From positions 56,830 to 120,829 of the forward strand of contig NZ_AYTW01000001.1 of NCBI RefSeq assembly GCF_002752635.1: a stretch of DNA of 64,000 bases. The letters run 5' to 3'. The notes below the pieces were generated by a model. The model worked only from the letters and a program-made list of their open reading frames with translations, ran no database searches and was not told the DNA's origin. Origin of the DNA: Mesotoga sp. Brook.08.105.5.1. Its GTDB lineage: Bacteria; Thermotogota; Thermotogae; Petrotogales; Kosmotogaceae. Shown in pieces: positions 27,652 through 35,592 of the stretch (position 1 is the stretch's first letter; every line of letters begins with the position of its first letter). The position numbers and the translations under genes were made by a program.

Positions 27652-28917
27652 CTATTCCAGGCGGGTCAGAGAACTGAATCCATCTTCGAATACCCTGAAT
27701 TCCTGATCTTCGAGATCTTTCATCTTCGAATTGTCTATTAGAAGCTCAAGAAAACTCACAACTCTTTCACAGGCGATATCGTTATACTTTATGTTCTCAA
27801 TACTTGAGCGCGCAGCAGAAACGATCCGTCCGATCAGAGTCTGTAAAGTGAACAGCTCCAGCTTCCCAAATTCTAGATGTCCTGCAAGCTTCTCTAGGAG
27901 GACCACCCATGTTTCCAAAGGACCGGAGGTTCCGAAATGATCTTGCAATACTGGCATGAGTTGCCCGTAATAAAAGTGGTGAGTAGACTCGCTCTGCCAG
28001 GGTTCAATTCCAAAGATAGCTTTTGCCTCTTTCTTTTTCTTTTCAGGCATTGAGAAGAGCGCTTTTGCAATTGTGTCCTGCTTTGCAAAAACATAGTACT
28101 CCTCTCCGGCAAGATAACCCAGTTCGCTGAGACAGTCAAGATATCCCTCTTTCATGAAGTTTCGAGAGACTTCGGGATCGAAGTCAAGAACATCTCCATA
28201 GAATTCTCTCGGTTTGATTACGAGATGTTTCACTTCATCAAGTCTCTTTAGTGAAACAAGAGTCAGAAGATCTCTAATTCTCTTCGGACCGAGATCGACA
28301 ATAATAATCTCCTTGAACCCTCTGCTCAAAGCCATATTAACGGGGATATTTCTGTAAATTCCACCATCTATGAACTTTTCCAAGCCAATTTGCTCTCTTC
28401 TGAAGACTGGATGATTAGCGCTTGCCAGAATGTAGTCTCTTAGCTCTCCTTCAGGAATATCTTCGATAAAGAGCTCCCTCGGCTCCATATTGCTGAGAGA
28501 ATAAGTGACGATACCAACATCTATCGGGGCTTTTCGAACTTCCTCTTCCTTAAGGAGACGGCCAAAGTTTTTTCTAAGTGGAGCAGGATCGAACCCGCCG
28601 GTCTTGAGTGCACCAATCGCTTTTTCGATCAAGTTGCCGTCAGTTCCATCTACTACCACTTTATCGAAATCGATTTTCAGCCACAATTCGCGTGCGTCTT
28701 CGAACTTGTCCATAGCAACTGCCATTGAGTTTAAGGCGCCTACCGACGTCCCATAGACTCCCCCGATCTCAATTCCACAATCCTTCAGAGCCTTCCAGAC
28801 TCCTATCTGATAAGCGCCTCGGGCTCCGCCTCCCGAGAGCACGAGTCCAATTTTACCGTCGAAATTGACCCTTTCCTTAGCCGGAATAAGAAGTTCGGAC
28901 AGATTCAACTTACCCAC
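27652..28917 (-). CDS. Patatin-like phospholipase family protein
   Basis: 421 residues. The N-terminal patatin domain has the oxyanion loop LVLSGGGARGAYQIG (about residues 26-39), nucleophile elbow GTSVG (Ser about 58) and the catalytic dyad Asp in FIDGGIYRNIP. The C-terminal ~200 residues, with a long helical part, are not recognised. It has no signal peptide and is probably a cytoplasmic or membrane-associated lipid acyl hydrolase. The start taken is GTG 28917 after GAGGTGACC; an upstream ATG at 28965 adds 16 poorly conserved residues. Confidence 0.88.
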   Translation of the reverse strand: MGKLNLSELLIPAKERVNFDGKIGLVLSGGGARGAYQIGVWKALKDCGIEIGGVYGTSVGALNSMAVAMDKFEDARELWLKIDFDKVVVDGTDGNLIEKAIGALKTGGFDPAPLRKNFGRLLKEEEVRKAPIDVGIVTYSLSNMEPRELFIEDIPEGELRDYILASANHPVFRREQIGLEKFIDGGIYRNIPVNMALSRGFKEIIIVDLGPKRIRDLLTLVSLKRLDEVKHLVIKPREFYGDVLDFDPEVSRNFMKEGYLDCLSELGYLAGEEYYVFAKQDTIAKALFSMPEKKKKEAKAIFGIEPWQSESTHHFYYGQLMPVLQDHFGTSGPLETWVVLLEKLAGHLEFGKLELFTLQTLIGRIVSAARSSIENIKYNDIACERVVSFLELLIDNSKMKDLEDQEFRVFEDGFSSLTRLE

Positions 28918-29019
28918 TTTGGTCACCTCTATCCAATTGTATATTAGGCTCCCTCCGAAATCCACAGAAAATTTCCCTCATGGTGCATGTTCAGCTACAA
29001 TGCTTAAAGGAGGTGTTAT

Positions 29020-30390
29020 ATGAACCTAAGAAGTTTTAGAAAGCGCTTCGCGGAAATAACGTCTGAATTGGAGAAGCTAGTTACAGAAGGTGAGATTCCC
29101 GGAATCTCCTGCGGGGTACGTTTTAAGGACACAGTTGAAACTGCCTCTCTTGGGGTCACGAATATCAACCATCCCTTGAAGGTAAGTGATGAGACTTTCT
29201 TCCAGATCGGCTCGATAACCAAGACTTTCGTAGCTCTTGCTGTTATGAGATTGGTCGATGCCGGCAGGATCGATCTGGAAAGACCAATTAAGGAACTCCT
29301 CGAAGATTTCGCTCTTTCAGATAAAGGAGCTGAAGAAAAGATCACGATGAAACATCTTCTGACCCATACTTCTGGCATGAAGGGGGATTACTTCAAGGAT
29401 TTTGGTTATGGTAAGGATGCCCTGGAGAAACTGGTTAGGAACATGTCTTCTCTTCCTCAGATCAACCCTCCAGGAAGAATCCTCTCTTACTGCAATTCAG
29501 GTTTCTATGTGGCGGGAAGAGTCATTGAGGCGGTTACCGGGAAGACCTTCGAAGAAGCAATCATCGAACTGGTTTCCAAGCCTCTCGGTCTGGAGAACAT
29601 TCATTTCTTCCCCGAAGATATAATAACAGAACGTTTTGCGGTCGGGCACCTGATCACAGAAGATCGTATATCTGTTGCTCTTCCTTGGGCCGTTGGAAGG
29701 GCAATACATCCAGCTGGAGGCATCATCACTAACATTAAGGAACTACTTAACTATTCAGCCTTTTATTTTAGTGACAGAGCTTCGGATAGAAATGGAATCA
29801 TAAGTGATGATTCCTTCACAAAACTCATAACTGGAAAGATTGACGCTTCCCCTGCATCTAAGGTCGCACTTGGCTGGTTCGTGGAAGAGATCGATGGAGT
29901 GGCGACAATACAGCATGGTGGTGGCACCAACGGTCAAATATCCTTACTGATGGTCTTCCCGGAGATCGACTTTTCAGCAGCCATTCTAACCAACAGCAAC
30001 GAAGGCAGTAAAGCGACCTCTCTCTTTTCGAGAATGATCGTGGAAGATCTTCTGGAACTGAATCCGGTAATTACTGAACCCGCAACCAATTATCTGGAAA
30101 GGGCGGAGAAGATTGCCGGGCTCTATAGAGGAGAGATGTCAGATCTGGAGATCTTCATTGAGCAGGGGAAGAGCTTCATTAAGGAAATCCCGCGAGTAGG
30201 TTTTCCAGATGAAGACTCTGAACCGGCTCCTCCATCCACTCCACAGGAGATTTCAATATCGGACGAAGGTTTCATAATAAATCTTAGCGAACCTTATTTG
30301 GCAAGTGCGGGGGAGTTCATCGTAAATGAGTCTGGCAGAATAGAAGGTCTAAGGATCGGACTTCGTATCTATAATGAGATTGGATCCTGA
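29020..30390 (+). CDS. Serine hydrolase, class C beta-lactamase/S12 family
   Basis: 456 residues. Active-site motifs: SxxK as SITK (Ser65, Lys68), YxN as YCN (Tyr157, Asn159) and HGG as QHGGG near residue 305. A C-terminal domain of about 110 residues follows (IAGLYRGEM...). There is no signal peptide, so it is probably a cytoplasmic esterase or D-aminopeptidase-like enzyme rather than a periplasmic beta-lactamase. SD AAAGGAGGTG precedes ATG 29020. It stands 109 bases before murA on the same strand. Confidence 0.9.
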   Translation: MNLRSFRKRFAEITSELEKLVTEGEIPGISCGVRFKDTVETASLGVTNINHPLKVSDETFFQIGSITKTFVALAVMRLVDAGRIDLERPIKELLEDFALSDKGAEEKITMKHLLTHTSGMKGDYFKDFGYGKDALEKLVRNMSSLPQINPPGRILSYCNSGFYVAGRVIEAVTGKTFEEAIIELVSKPLGLENIHFFPEDIITERFAVGHLITEDRISVALPWAVGRAIHPAGGIITNIKELLNYSAFYFSDRASDRNGIISDDSFTKLITGKIDASPASKVALGWFVEEIDGVATIQHGGGTNGQISLLMVFPEIDFSAAILTNSNEGSKATSLFSRMIVEDLLELNPVITEPATNYLERAEKIAGLYRGEMSDLEIFIEQGKSFIKEIPRVGFPDEDSEPAPPSTPQEISISDEGFIINLSEPYLASAGEFIVNESGRIEGLRIGLRIYNEIGS

Positions 30391-30499
30391 GCTAATAGAA
30401 TTATTATGGTATGATTCGATCTTTCCTCTGCCCTTACCTCTGATAAAATAAGAGTGCGGTCGTATCTTCTTAACTCGATGAAAAGATTGGAGGGTTATT

Positions 30500-31768
30500 A
30501 TGAGCCAGCTCGTTGTTATGGGAAATACACGTCTCAAAGGCGAGATAAGGGCAAGTGGCTCCAAAAATTCAGTGCTACCGATTCTTGCGGCTACAGTAAT
30601 GATTGAAGAGCCAGTCGTCATAAAGAATGTGCCAGAATTGCGAGATGTCCAGACGATGATATCAATACTTCAGCAAATTGGAAAGACAGTCGCTTTCGAA
30701 AATGAAACCGTCACAATAATGCCTGGAGAGATTCTAGTAGGAAACGTTCCATATGAACTCGTAAGAAAAATGAGAGCCTCATTCAACATTATTGGTCCTC
30801 TTGCTATGATTTGTGGATGGGCCAAGGTTGGAAAACCTGGTGGCTGCAATATCGGCCAGCGTCCTGTTGATTTTCATCTCAAGGGTTTGGAGGCTTTTGG
30901 ATTCAAGATAACCGAAGAGCACGGCGACGTTATGGCCGTGATCCCGCAGAATTTCGAGAAAGAGATAATCTATGCTCTTCCATTTCCCAGTGTGGGAGCT
31001 ACCGAGCAGCTAATGACTACTGCAGCGCTTATGGAGGGGAGCGTGGTAACGATTGAAAACGCCGCGCGTGAACCCGAAATTTCTGATCTTCAGAACTTTC
31101 TTAACAAGTGTGGTGCACAAGTCAGTGGTGCCTCAACTCCAACCATCAAAGTGACAGGAGTTGGAAAGCTTACTGGAGCAGAGTATTCAGTTATTCCAGA
31201 TAGAGTAGAAATCGGAACGTATTTACTCGGAGCGATCGCCACCAAAGGTGACATTAAAATCCATGGGGCAATTGCAGACCATTTGATTGCCCTTTTGAGA
31301 ATTCTCGAAGAGATGGGTGCAGGCATTGAAAAGAGCCATGAATATTTGCGAGCTTTCTGGAAAGGCCCTTTGAACCCTGTTAGAGTATCATCTGAACCAT
31401 ACCCTGGATTTCCAACAGATCTTCAAGCAATAATAACGGCCGTTTTAGCGACGGTTGAGGGCACTTCGGTGCTTGAGGAAAACGTCTTCGAAAATCGTTT
31501 TGGGTATGTAGATGAGCTAAACCGTATGGGAGCTCAGATAAAAGTCTCGAGCAGCCATGCGAATATTCGTGGTGTGAAAAAGCTAAGTGGAGCAGAAGTC
31601 GTTGCGCCAGATATCAGGGCCGGTGCTGCTCTGGTAATGGCCGGGCTAGCTGCGGACGGAGAGACAATCATCAACAATGCCACACACCTATTCAGAGGGT
31701 ATGAAAGATTCCAGGAGAAACTGAGGACACTGGGAGCAAAGATAACTTTCTATCCCGATGAAGAATGA
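30500..31768 (+). CDS. murA: UDP-N-acetylglucosamine 1-carboxyvinyltransferase
   Basis: 422 residues, the usual MurA size. It catalyses the first committed step of peptidoglycan precursor synthesis, moving enolpyruvate from PEP to UDP-GlcNAc. Lys22-Asn23 (SGSKNSVLP) and the active-site Cys116 in GKPGGCNIGQRPVDFH are present, so fosfomycin sensitivity is expected from the Cys. The C-terminal half repeats the inside-out barrel (EENVFENRFGYVDELNRMGA; RAGAALVMAGLAADG). It is a cytoplasmic enzyme. SD GGAGG is at a good distance from ATG 30500. Confidence 0.97.
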   Translation: MSQLVVMGNTRLKGEIRASGSKNSVLPILAATVMIEEPVVIKNVPELRDVQTMISILQQIGKTVAFENETVTIMPGEILVGNVPYELVRKMRASFNIIGPLAMICGWAKVGKPGGCNIGQRPVDFHLKGLEAFGFKITEEHGDVMAVIPQNFEKEIIYALPFPSVGATEQLMTTAALMEGSVVTIENAAREPEISDLQNFLNKCGAQVSGASTPTIKVTGVGKLTGAEYSVIPDRVEIGTYLLGAIATKGDIKIHGAIADHLIALLRILEEMGAGIEKSHEYLRAFWKGPLNPVRVSSEPYPGFPTDLQAIITAVLATVEGTSVLEENVFENRFGYVDELNRMGAQIKVSSSHANIRGVKKLSGAEVVAPDIRAGAALVMAGLAADGETIINNATHLFRGYERFQEKLRTLGAKITFYPDEE

Positions 31769-32078
31769 AGGAGAAACGAGGTTAGGGGTGGTAGGAGGTC
31801 GGATCATGAGAACTGTGGGCCGTTGAGCGGTTTTCCGCTGGCGAAGAAAAAGGAACTGGATGCTGAAACAAGTTCAGCTTGACGGGATGTAAGACTCTCA
31901 GTACGATGTTGGATTGGTTGTACGTAAGGGATTGTTGGTTAGGCGAACTTGCCCGAAGTGTTCCTTTTCCCTCGCTTAGCCCAAACATAATCTTAGTCTC
32001 CCTAGACTCGAATTTGTGTGATAGTATCAGCTCACGGTCTTCCGACAACCTTTAGAGTGAAGAGAAGGAATGGATTGA
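31769..32078. repeat. Intergenic stretch with a short repeat module shared with 63.1 kb
   Basis: No gene is supported in these 310 bases. GGCCGTTGAGCGGTTTTCCG with the following GCTGGCGAAGAAAAAGGA (about 31811-31855) matches, with changes, GGCCGTTGAATGGTTCTCTG and GTCGCTGAGGGAAAAAA at about 63083-63120. In both places a diverged CGAGGTTRGGR block lies some 40 bases before. The rest presumably holds the promoter of the radical SAM/Mrp operon, but no convincing -35/-10 pair was found. Confidence 0.45.
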
Positions 32079-33005
32079 ATGGATTCAAATTTAGAAAAAC
32101 TCGACAGAGTACATAAAGCAATAGAAAAAACGAGAGAAAGACTGCACTCTTGTGACCTGTGCCCTAAGAAATGTCATGTGAACAGGTATGAGACTTCTGG
32201 TTTCTGCATGCAGAGGATTGAACCAAGAGTCTCAGCAACAGTACTACACTTTGGGGAAGAACCACCTTTGGTGAAGGAAGGCGGTGCAGGTGCTGTCTTT
32301 TTTAGTGGCTGCACAATGAGCTGCCTCTACTGTCAAAACTTCGCTTTCAGTCAGAAGAACGCAGGCAAGGTCTTTTCATTTGAAGAGCTATCACGACACT
32401 TCATGAAGATTCAGGAGGAAGGGGCCGCTTGCATCGATCTCGTCACTCCAACTCCTAATTTGCATGGCTTCCTCAAAGCCTACGAACTTGCACTTGAGGA
32501 GGGCTTTTCCCTTCCAGTAGTGTTCAACACTAGCGGTTATGAAGAAGTAAGTACTTTGCAGCTTCTCGATGGAATCGTCGACATCTATCTCACAGATATA
32601 AGATATACCGACGATGCGCTTGGAGAGAAATACTCCCTTGTCCCCGATTACTGGACTGTCACAAAGAAGGCGGTGAAGGAGATGTTTAGACAGACTGGCT
32701 CCTTCAGAGAAGAAAGAATGCGAGGAGTTATTGTCAGGCACCTTGTTCTACCTGAAGGAATAGCGGGTACAGAAGAGATGGCGGAGTTTGTGGCTTTTGA
32801 ATTGTCTTCGTCCGTTCCCATATCGCTTATGTCACAGTATCGACCAGTTTACAGGGCGAGAGAGCACTACGAACTATCAAGAAAAATCTCGGAAGAGGAA
32901 TACGATTATGCACTTGATGTGATAGATAGATTTGGTCTTACTGGATGGATGCAGCATTCCAAATCTAAGGAGAATTTCAGGGCCAAACCTTTGAGGTGGG
33001 ACTAG
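32079..33005 (+). CDS. Radical SAM protein, PflA-like (COG1313 type)
   Basis: 308 residues. The 4Fe-4S/SAM cluster ligands are Cys78, Cys82 and Cys85 in FSGCTMSCLYCQN, and an N-terminal set CDLCPKKCHVNRYETSGFC (Cys25, 28, 32, 43) looks like an additional cluster-binding region. This pattern marks the uncharacterised COG1313 group that is annotated as related to pyruvate formate-lyase activating enzymes. Its stop is immediately followed by the MrpE-like start, so it may be cotranscribed with the antiporter genes. Target unknown. Confidence 0.88.
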   Translation: MDSNLEKLDRVHKAIEKTRERLHSCDLCPKKCHVNRYETSGFCMQRIEPRVSATVLHFGEEPPLVKEGGAGAVFFSGCTMSCLYCQNFAFSQKNAGKVFSFEELSRHFMKIQEEGAACIDLVTPTPNLHGFLKAYELALEEGFSLPVVFNTSGYEEVSTLQLLDGIVDIYLTDIRYTDDALGEKYSLVPDYWTVTKKAVKEMFRQTGSFREERMRGVIVRHLVLPEGIAGTEEMAEFVAFELSSSVPISLMSQYRPVYRAREHYELSRKISEEEYDYALDVIDRFGLTGWMQHSKSKENFRAKPLRWD

Positions 33006-33359
33006 ATGATTTTCGTAATCTCGTTTTTTCTGTGGATCACCTTTTTTGGAAGGTTCACTCTAGCCTCGGTGGTATCGGGTTTGCTAGTATCTGTCCTTGT
33101 ACAGTATGTATCTGCAAGGCTTATCCGTCCCGGTCCTGTTCTTGGTACCGTATTTCGAATTATGCTCGCTTTACCTGTTGCAGTCTTTCAAGCGTTCAGA
33201 CTAATATTCTCCAAACCGATTTTTACTGTGAGAAGCGAGAAAGCACCGGAGAACAGAATCGTGGAATTTGGGAAGATAATATCAATAACGATGACTCCAG
33301 AAGAGGTGGTTATATCCAAAGATAGGGAAGGATTAGTGATCCACGAGGTGAAGAAGTGA
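33006..33359 (+). CDS. mrpE: Mrp/Mbh antiporter subunit E (MrpE/MbhA)
   Basis: 117 residues, two hydrophobic segments at the N-terminus (FVISFFLWITFFG; ASVVSGLLVSVLVQY) and the soluble tail ISITMTPEEVVISKDREGLVIHEV that is typical of MrpE. ATG 33006 follows directly on the preceding TAG. It opens a seven-gene module with 4-base overlaps throughout; the order E-F-G-A(C-term)-B-C-D equals mbhA-H of archaeal membrane-bound hydrogenases. Confidence 0.9.
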   Translation: MIFVISFFLWITFFGRFTLASVVSGLLVSVLVQYVSARLIRPGPVLGTVFRIMLALPVAVFQAFRLIFSKPIFTVRSEKAPENRIVEFGKIISITMTPEEVVISKDREGLVIHEVKK

Positions 33360-33604
33360 CTTTCTACGTTACAATGGTCGCAGTCATTTCATCTATTGTT
33401 ATGCTCGTGTGGTTTGCTGCAGGAAGCGACCCCTGGAGACTTCTTATAGCATACTCATCTATTTCCACAAGGTTATTGATCGGGATAATCTTCATCGAAA
33501 TGGTTACAGGTGTAGATTTCATATCCAGTGTTGCCTTGCTGTTTCTCATTCTCAACACGAGCGGGACAATTATCGCTGCATATTATCTGGGGGTACGACG
33601 ATGA
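33356..33604 (+). CDS. mrpF: Mrp/Mbh antiporter subunit F (MrpF/MbhB)
   Basis: 82 residues with three membrane segments; GSDPWRLLIAYSSISTR followed by the hydrophobic stretch VALLFLILNTSGTIIAAYYLG matches MrpF. The start overlaps the mrpE stop by 4 bases and its stop overlaps mrpG as ATGA. Confidence 0.9.
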   Translation: MTFYVTMVAVISSIVMLVWFAAGSDPWRLLIAYSSISTRLLIGIIFIEMVTGVDFISSVALLFLILNTSGTIIAAYYLGVRR

Positions 33605-33882
33605 TGAGAATAATCGGATACTTATTCCTTATACCCGGCCTCTTTTTCGTTGTTGCAGGCACGTTTAGGGCAATCCGCGCTCACACAATTATCGGAACAC
33701 TTCATTTCTTGACGGTTGCCGACACGGTCGGACTTATATTCATCGTCATCTCCGCTTCTTTCTTTGGCCTATTGACGATAATTGAGATGTTTGCGTTTAT
33801 TGTCGCTTTGATGGTCACCGGCCCTCTCGTTACTCATGTCATTGCAAGAGCGTTCATAAATGCGGGGGGAAGGGATAGATGA
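33601..33882 (+). CDS. mrpG: Mrp/Mbh antiporter subunit G (MrpG/MbhC)
   Basis: 93 residues, three hydrophobic segments. GYLFLIPGLFFVVAGTFRAIR, then HFLTVADTVGLIFIVIS and the end TGPLVTHVIARAFINAG are MrpG signatures. ATG 33601 overlaps the previous stop as ATGA; the longer in-frame start at 33409 lies inside mrpF and is discarded. Confidence 0.9.
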   Translation: MMRIIGYLFLIPGLFFVVAGTFRAIRAHTIIGTLHFLTVADTVGLIFIVISASFFGLLTIIEMFAFIVALMVTGPLVTHVIARAFINAGGRDR

Positions 33883-34568
33883 ATTTCGTCATAATCGCAA
33901 TCAGCTCTCTTTATCTTGTCAGCGCGATAATCGTCCTTTCATCAAGGACTAACTTCCAGAGTGTTATCTGGTTTGGCATTATGGGTTCGGTCTCGGCCGT
34001 CATCATGATGATCATAGGAGCGCCGGATGTCGCGATGACTCAGTTCTCTGTCGGAGTTGCACTGGTTCTAATCGTATACATAATGGCACTTAAGAAACAG
34101 CGCCGTGTCCGTCTCGGATTTCTCGATGTGCCTTCGATGATAGAGGAGTCGCCTTCCGGTCTGAGAGGGCTGGAGTGGGAGATCATTCGGCTTGTTGACG
34201 AAAAGGAAGGTTATCACGTTGAACCAGTTAAGTTCTCTTCAAAGGAAGATGCATTGAATGCCGTTGAGAATCATGAAGTCGATTTGGTTTGTGGAGCATT
34301 TACAGAGGACGACGTTTCAGGTAGAACAAAAGGCATCCCTTATCTGGAGACTTCAATATTTGTCTGCAACGGAGAGGAAATTGATTTTGTGAGACTGAAA
34401 CACTTGAGCAGAAACGCTATTTCCCCGACGCCAGAGTTCCTGAAAAAGAGCCGCTATGTCTTTGTCATTTCCATGAATTCGCCGGATCTGGAAAAGGATA
34501 TTCTTGAAGGACTGAACGAGATTAGATCTTCAGGGAATATCGAAGAGATAGTGGGGCGGTACCTGTGA
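33879..34568 (+). CDS. MbhD/DUF4040 (MrpA C-terminal) domain fused to a periplasmic-binding-protein-like domain
   Basis: 229 residues in two parts. Residues 1-80 are the three-helix DUF4040/MbhD unit that corresponds to the C-terminal piece of MrpA (VIWFGIMGSVSAVIMMIIGAPDVAMTQFSVGVALVLIVYI). Residues about 90-229 read like a family 3 solute-binding (PBPb) domain: LRGLEWEIIRLVDEKEGYHVEPV, VDLVCGAFTEDDVSGR, IPYLETSIFV, and the usual end SPDLEKDILEGLNEIRSSGNIEEIVGRYL. A ligand-sensing domain on a proton-channel subunit is unusual. The gene overlaps both neighbours by 4 bases, so the fusion is not an assembly of separate ORFs. Confidence 0.8.
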   Translation: MNFVIIAISSLYLVSAIIVLSSRTNFQSVIWFGIMGSVSAVIMMIIGAPDVAMTQFSVGVALVLIVYIMALKKQRRVRLGFLDVPSMIEESPSGLRGLEWEIIRLVDEKEGYHVEPVKFSSKEDALNAVENHEVDLVCGAFTEDDVSGRTKGIPYLETSIFVCNGEEIDFVRLKHLSRNAISPTPEFLKKSRYVFVISMNSPDLEKDILEGLNEIRSSGNIEEIVGRYL

Positions 34569-35236
34569 AGATAGCAGGAATCATAGCAGTTACAATAATC
34601 TTTGTCATTGTTATGCTTTCATTTGATCCCTCTGGAAGTATCCCCAGGCCGATAGAGCAAATTGTGGAACGAGTTAACGTGCCCAACGCAGTTACAAGCG
34701 TTTATCTTGAGGCGAGACTCTATGACACGATATTTGAGATAATCGTCTTCACTGTAACGGCTCTGGGAGTCGCCGCCCTTCTTGCATCGCTTCCAGTGAA
34801 CATCGATGAAGGCCAGCAGGTATTTGGTACAGTAACTGTCTACAGCGGGGGCCTGGCCGCCTTGTCGATAACCCTTTTCCTATATGTGGTAATAAACGGC
34901 CATATCACCCCGGGTGGAGGTTTTGTTGGCGGAGTTGTACTTGCAACAGGCGTAATCACTTACGGTCTCACTTCCAGTTTCAAGAAGGCAAGTCTTCATT
35001 ATGATATGCTGAAGATCGGTGTGTTTGAGAAAATCAGTTTCGTGCTAATTTTCGCACTCTCAACTTTGATCATTCTTTTACCAGAAACCCACTCACAATT
35101 ACTTTCTGAGGCTGGCTTCGGTTCGACTTTCAGCGGTGGCTTTATCCCTATACTGAACATTCTCATCGGAATCAAAGTGTACGCCGGCGCATGGAAGATG
35201 TCCAGCGAGTTTATTAGCAGACGAGGAACACTATGA
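34565..35236 (+). CDS. MbhE-MrpB (MbhF) fusion subunit
   Basis: 223 residues. The first ~75 (NAVTSVYLEARLYDTIFEIIVFTVTALGVAALL) correspond to MbhE, the last fragment of MrpA, which carries a conserved acidic motif. The rest is MrpB/MbhF: FGTVTVYSGGLAALSITLFLYVVINGHITPGGGFVGGVVLATGVI. The two are separate genes in archaeal mbh clusters and part of different proteins in Mrp, so this is a fusion. It starts 4 bases inside the previous gene. Confidence 0.85.
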   Translation: MKIAGIIAVTIIFVIVMLSFDPSGSIPRPIEQIVERVNVPNAVTSVYLEARLYDTIFEIIVFTVTALGVAALLASLPVNIDEGQQVFGTVTVYSGGLAALSITLFLYVVINGHITPGGGFVGGVVLATGVITYGLTSSFKKASLHYDMLKIGVFEKISFVLIFALSTLIILLPETHSQLLSEAGFGSTFSGGFIPILNILIGIKVYAGAWKMSSEFISRRGTL

Positions 35237-35592
35237 CAGGAACTATCGTAATCTATTTCTCAATTTTGGGAATGCTCGTGGGGACGATTGGCATGATTCT
35301 CTCGAAGGACCTCATAAAGAAGATTCTCTCTTTAGGTATTGTGGAGACTTCGATAAACCTCATGTACACAGGAATCTCAGCAAGAAGTGGGATAATACCT
35401 CCCATAGTCAGCGGCGATTTTTCGAGTGCTTTCTACGCCGACCCCATACCTCAAGCAGTCATAATCACAGGGATTGTGATATCATTTGCCCTGCTTTGTC
35501 TTTCACTCGTATTCGCGATCATAATATACAACAGATACCACACAATGAACGTTGAGACGATCGAAATGATCTTCGAGAGGGAGAAACAGTGA
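35233..35592 (+). CDS. mrpC: Mrp/Mbh antiporter subunit C (MrpC/MbhG, NuoK-like)
   Basis: 119 residues with three membrane segments, NuoK-like: ILGMLVGTIGMILSKDLIKKILSLGIVETSINLMY, then DPIPQAVIITGIVISFALLCLSLVFAIII. The DPxPQAxxLTGIVI block is diagnostic of MrpC. It overlaps both neighbours by 4 bases. Confidence 0.93.
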   Translation: MTGTIVIYFSILGMLVGTIGMILSKDLIKKILSLGIVETSINLMYTGISARSGIIPPIVSGDFSSAFYADPIPQAVIITGIVISFALLCLSLVFAIIIYNRYHTMNVETIEMIFEREKQ

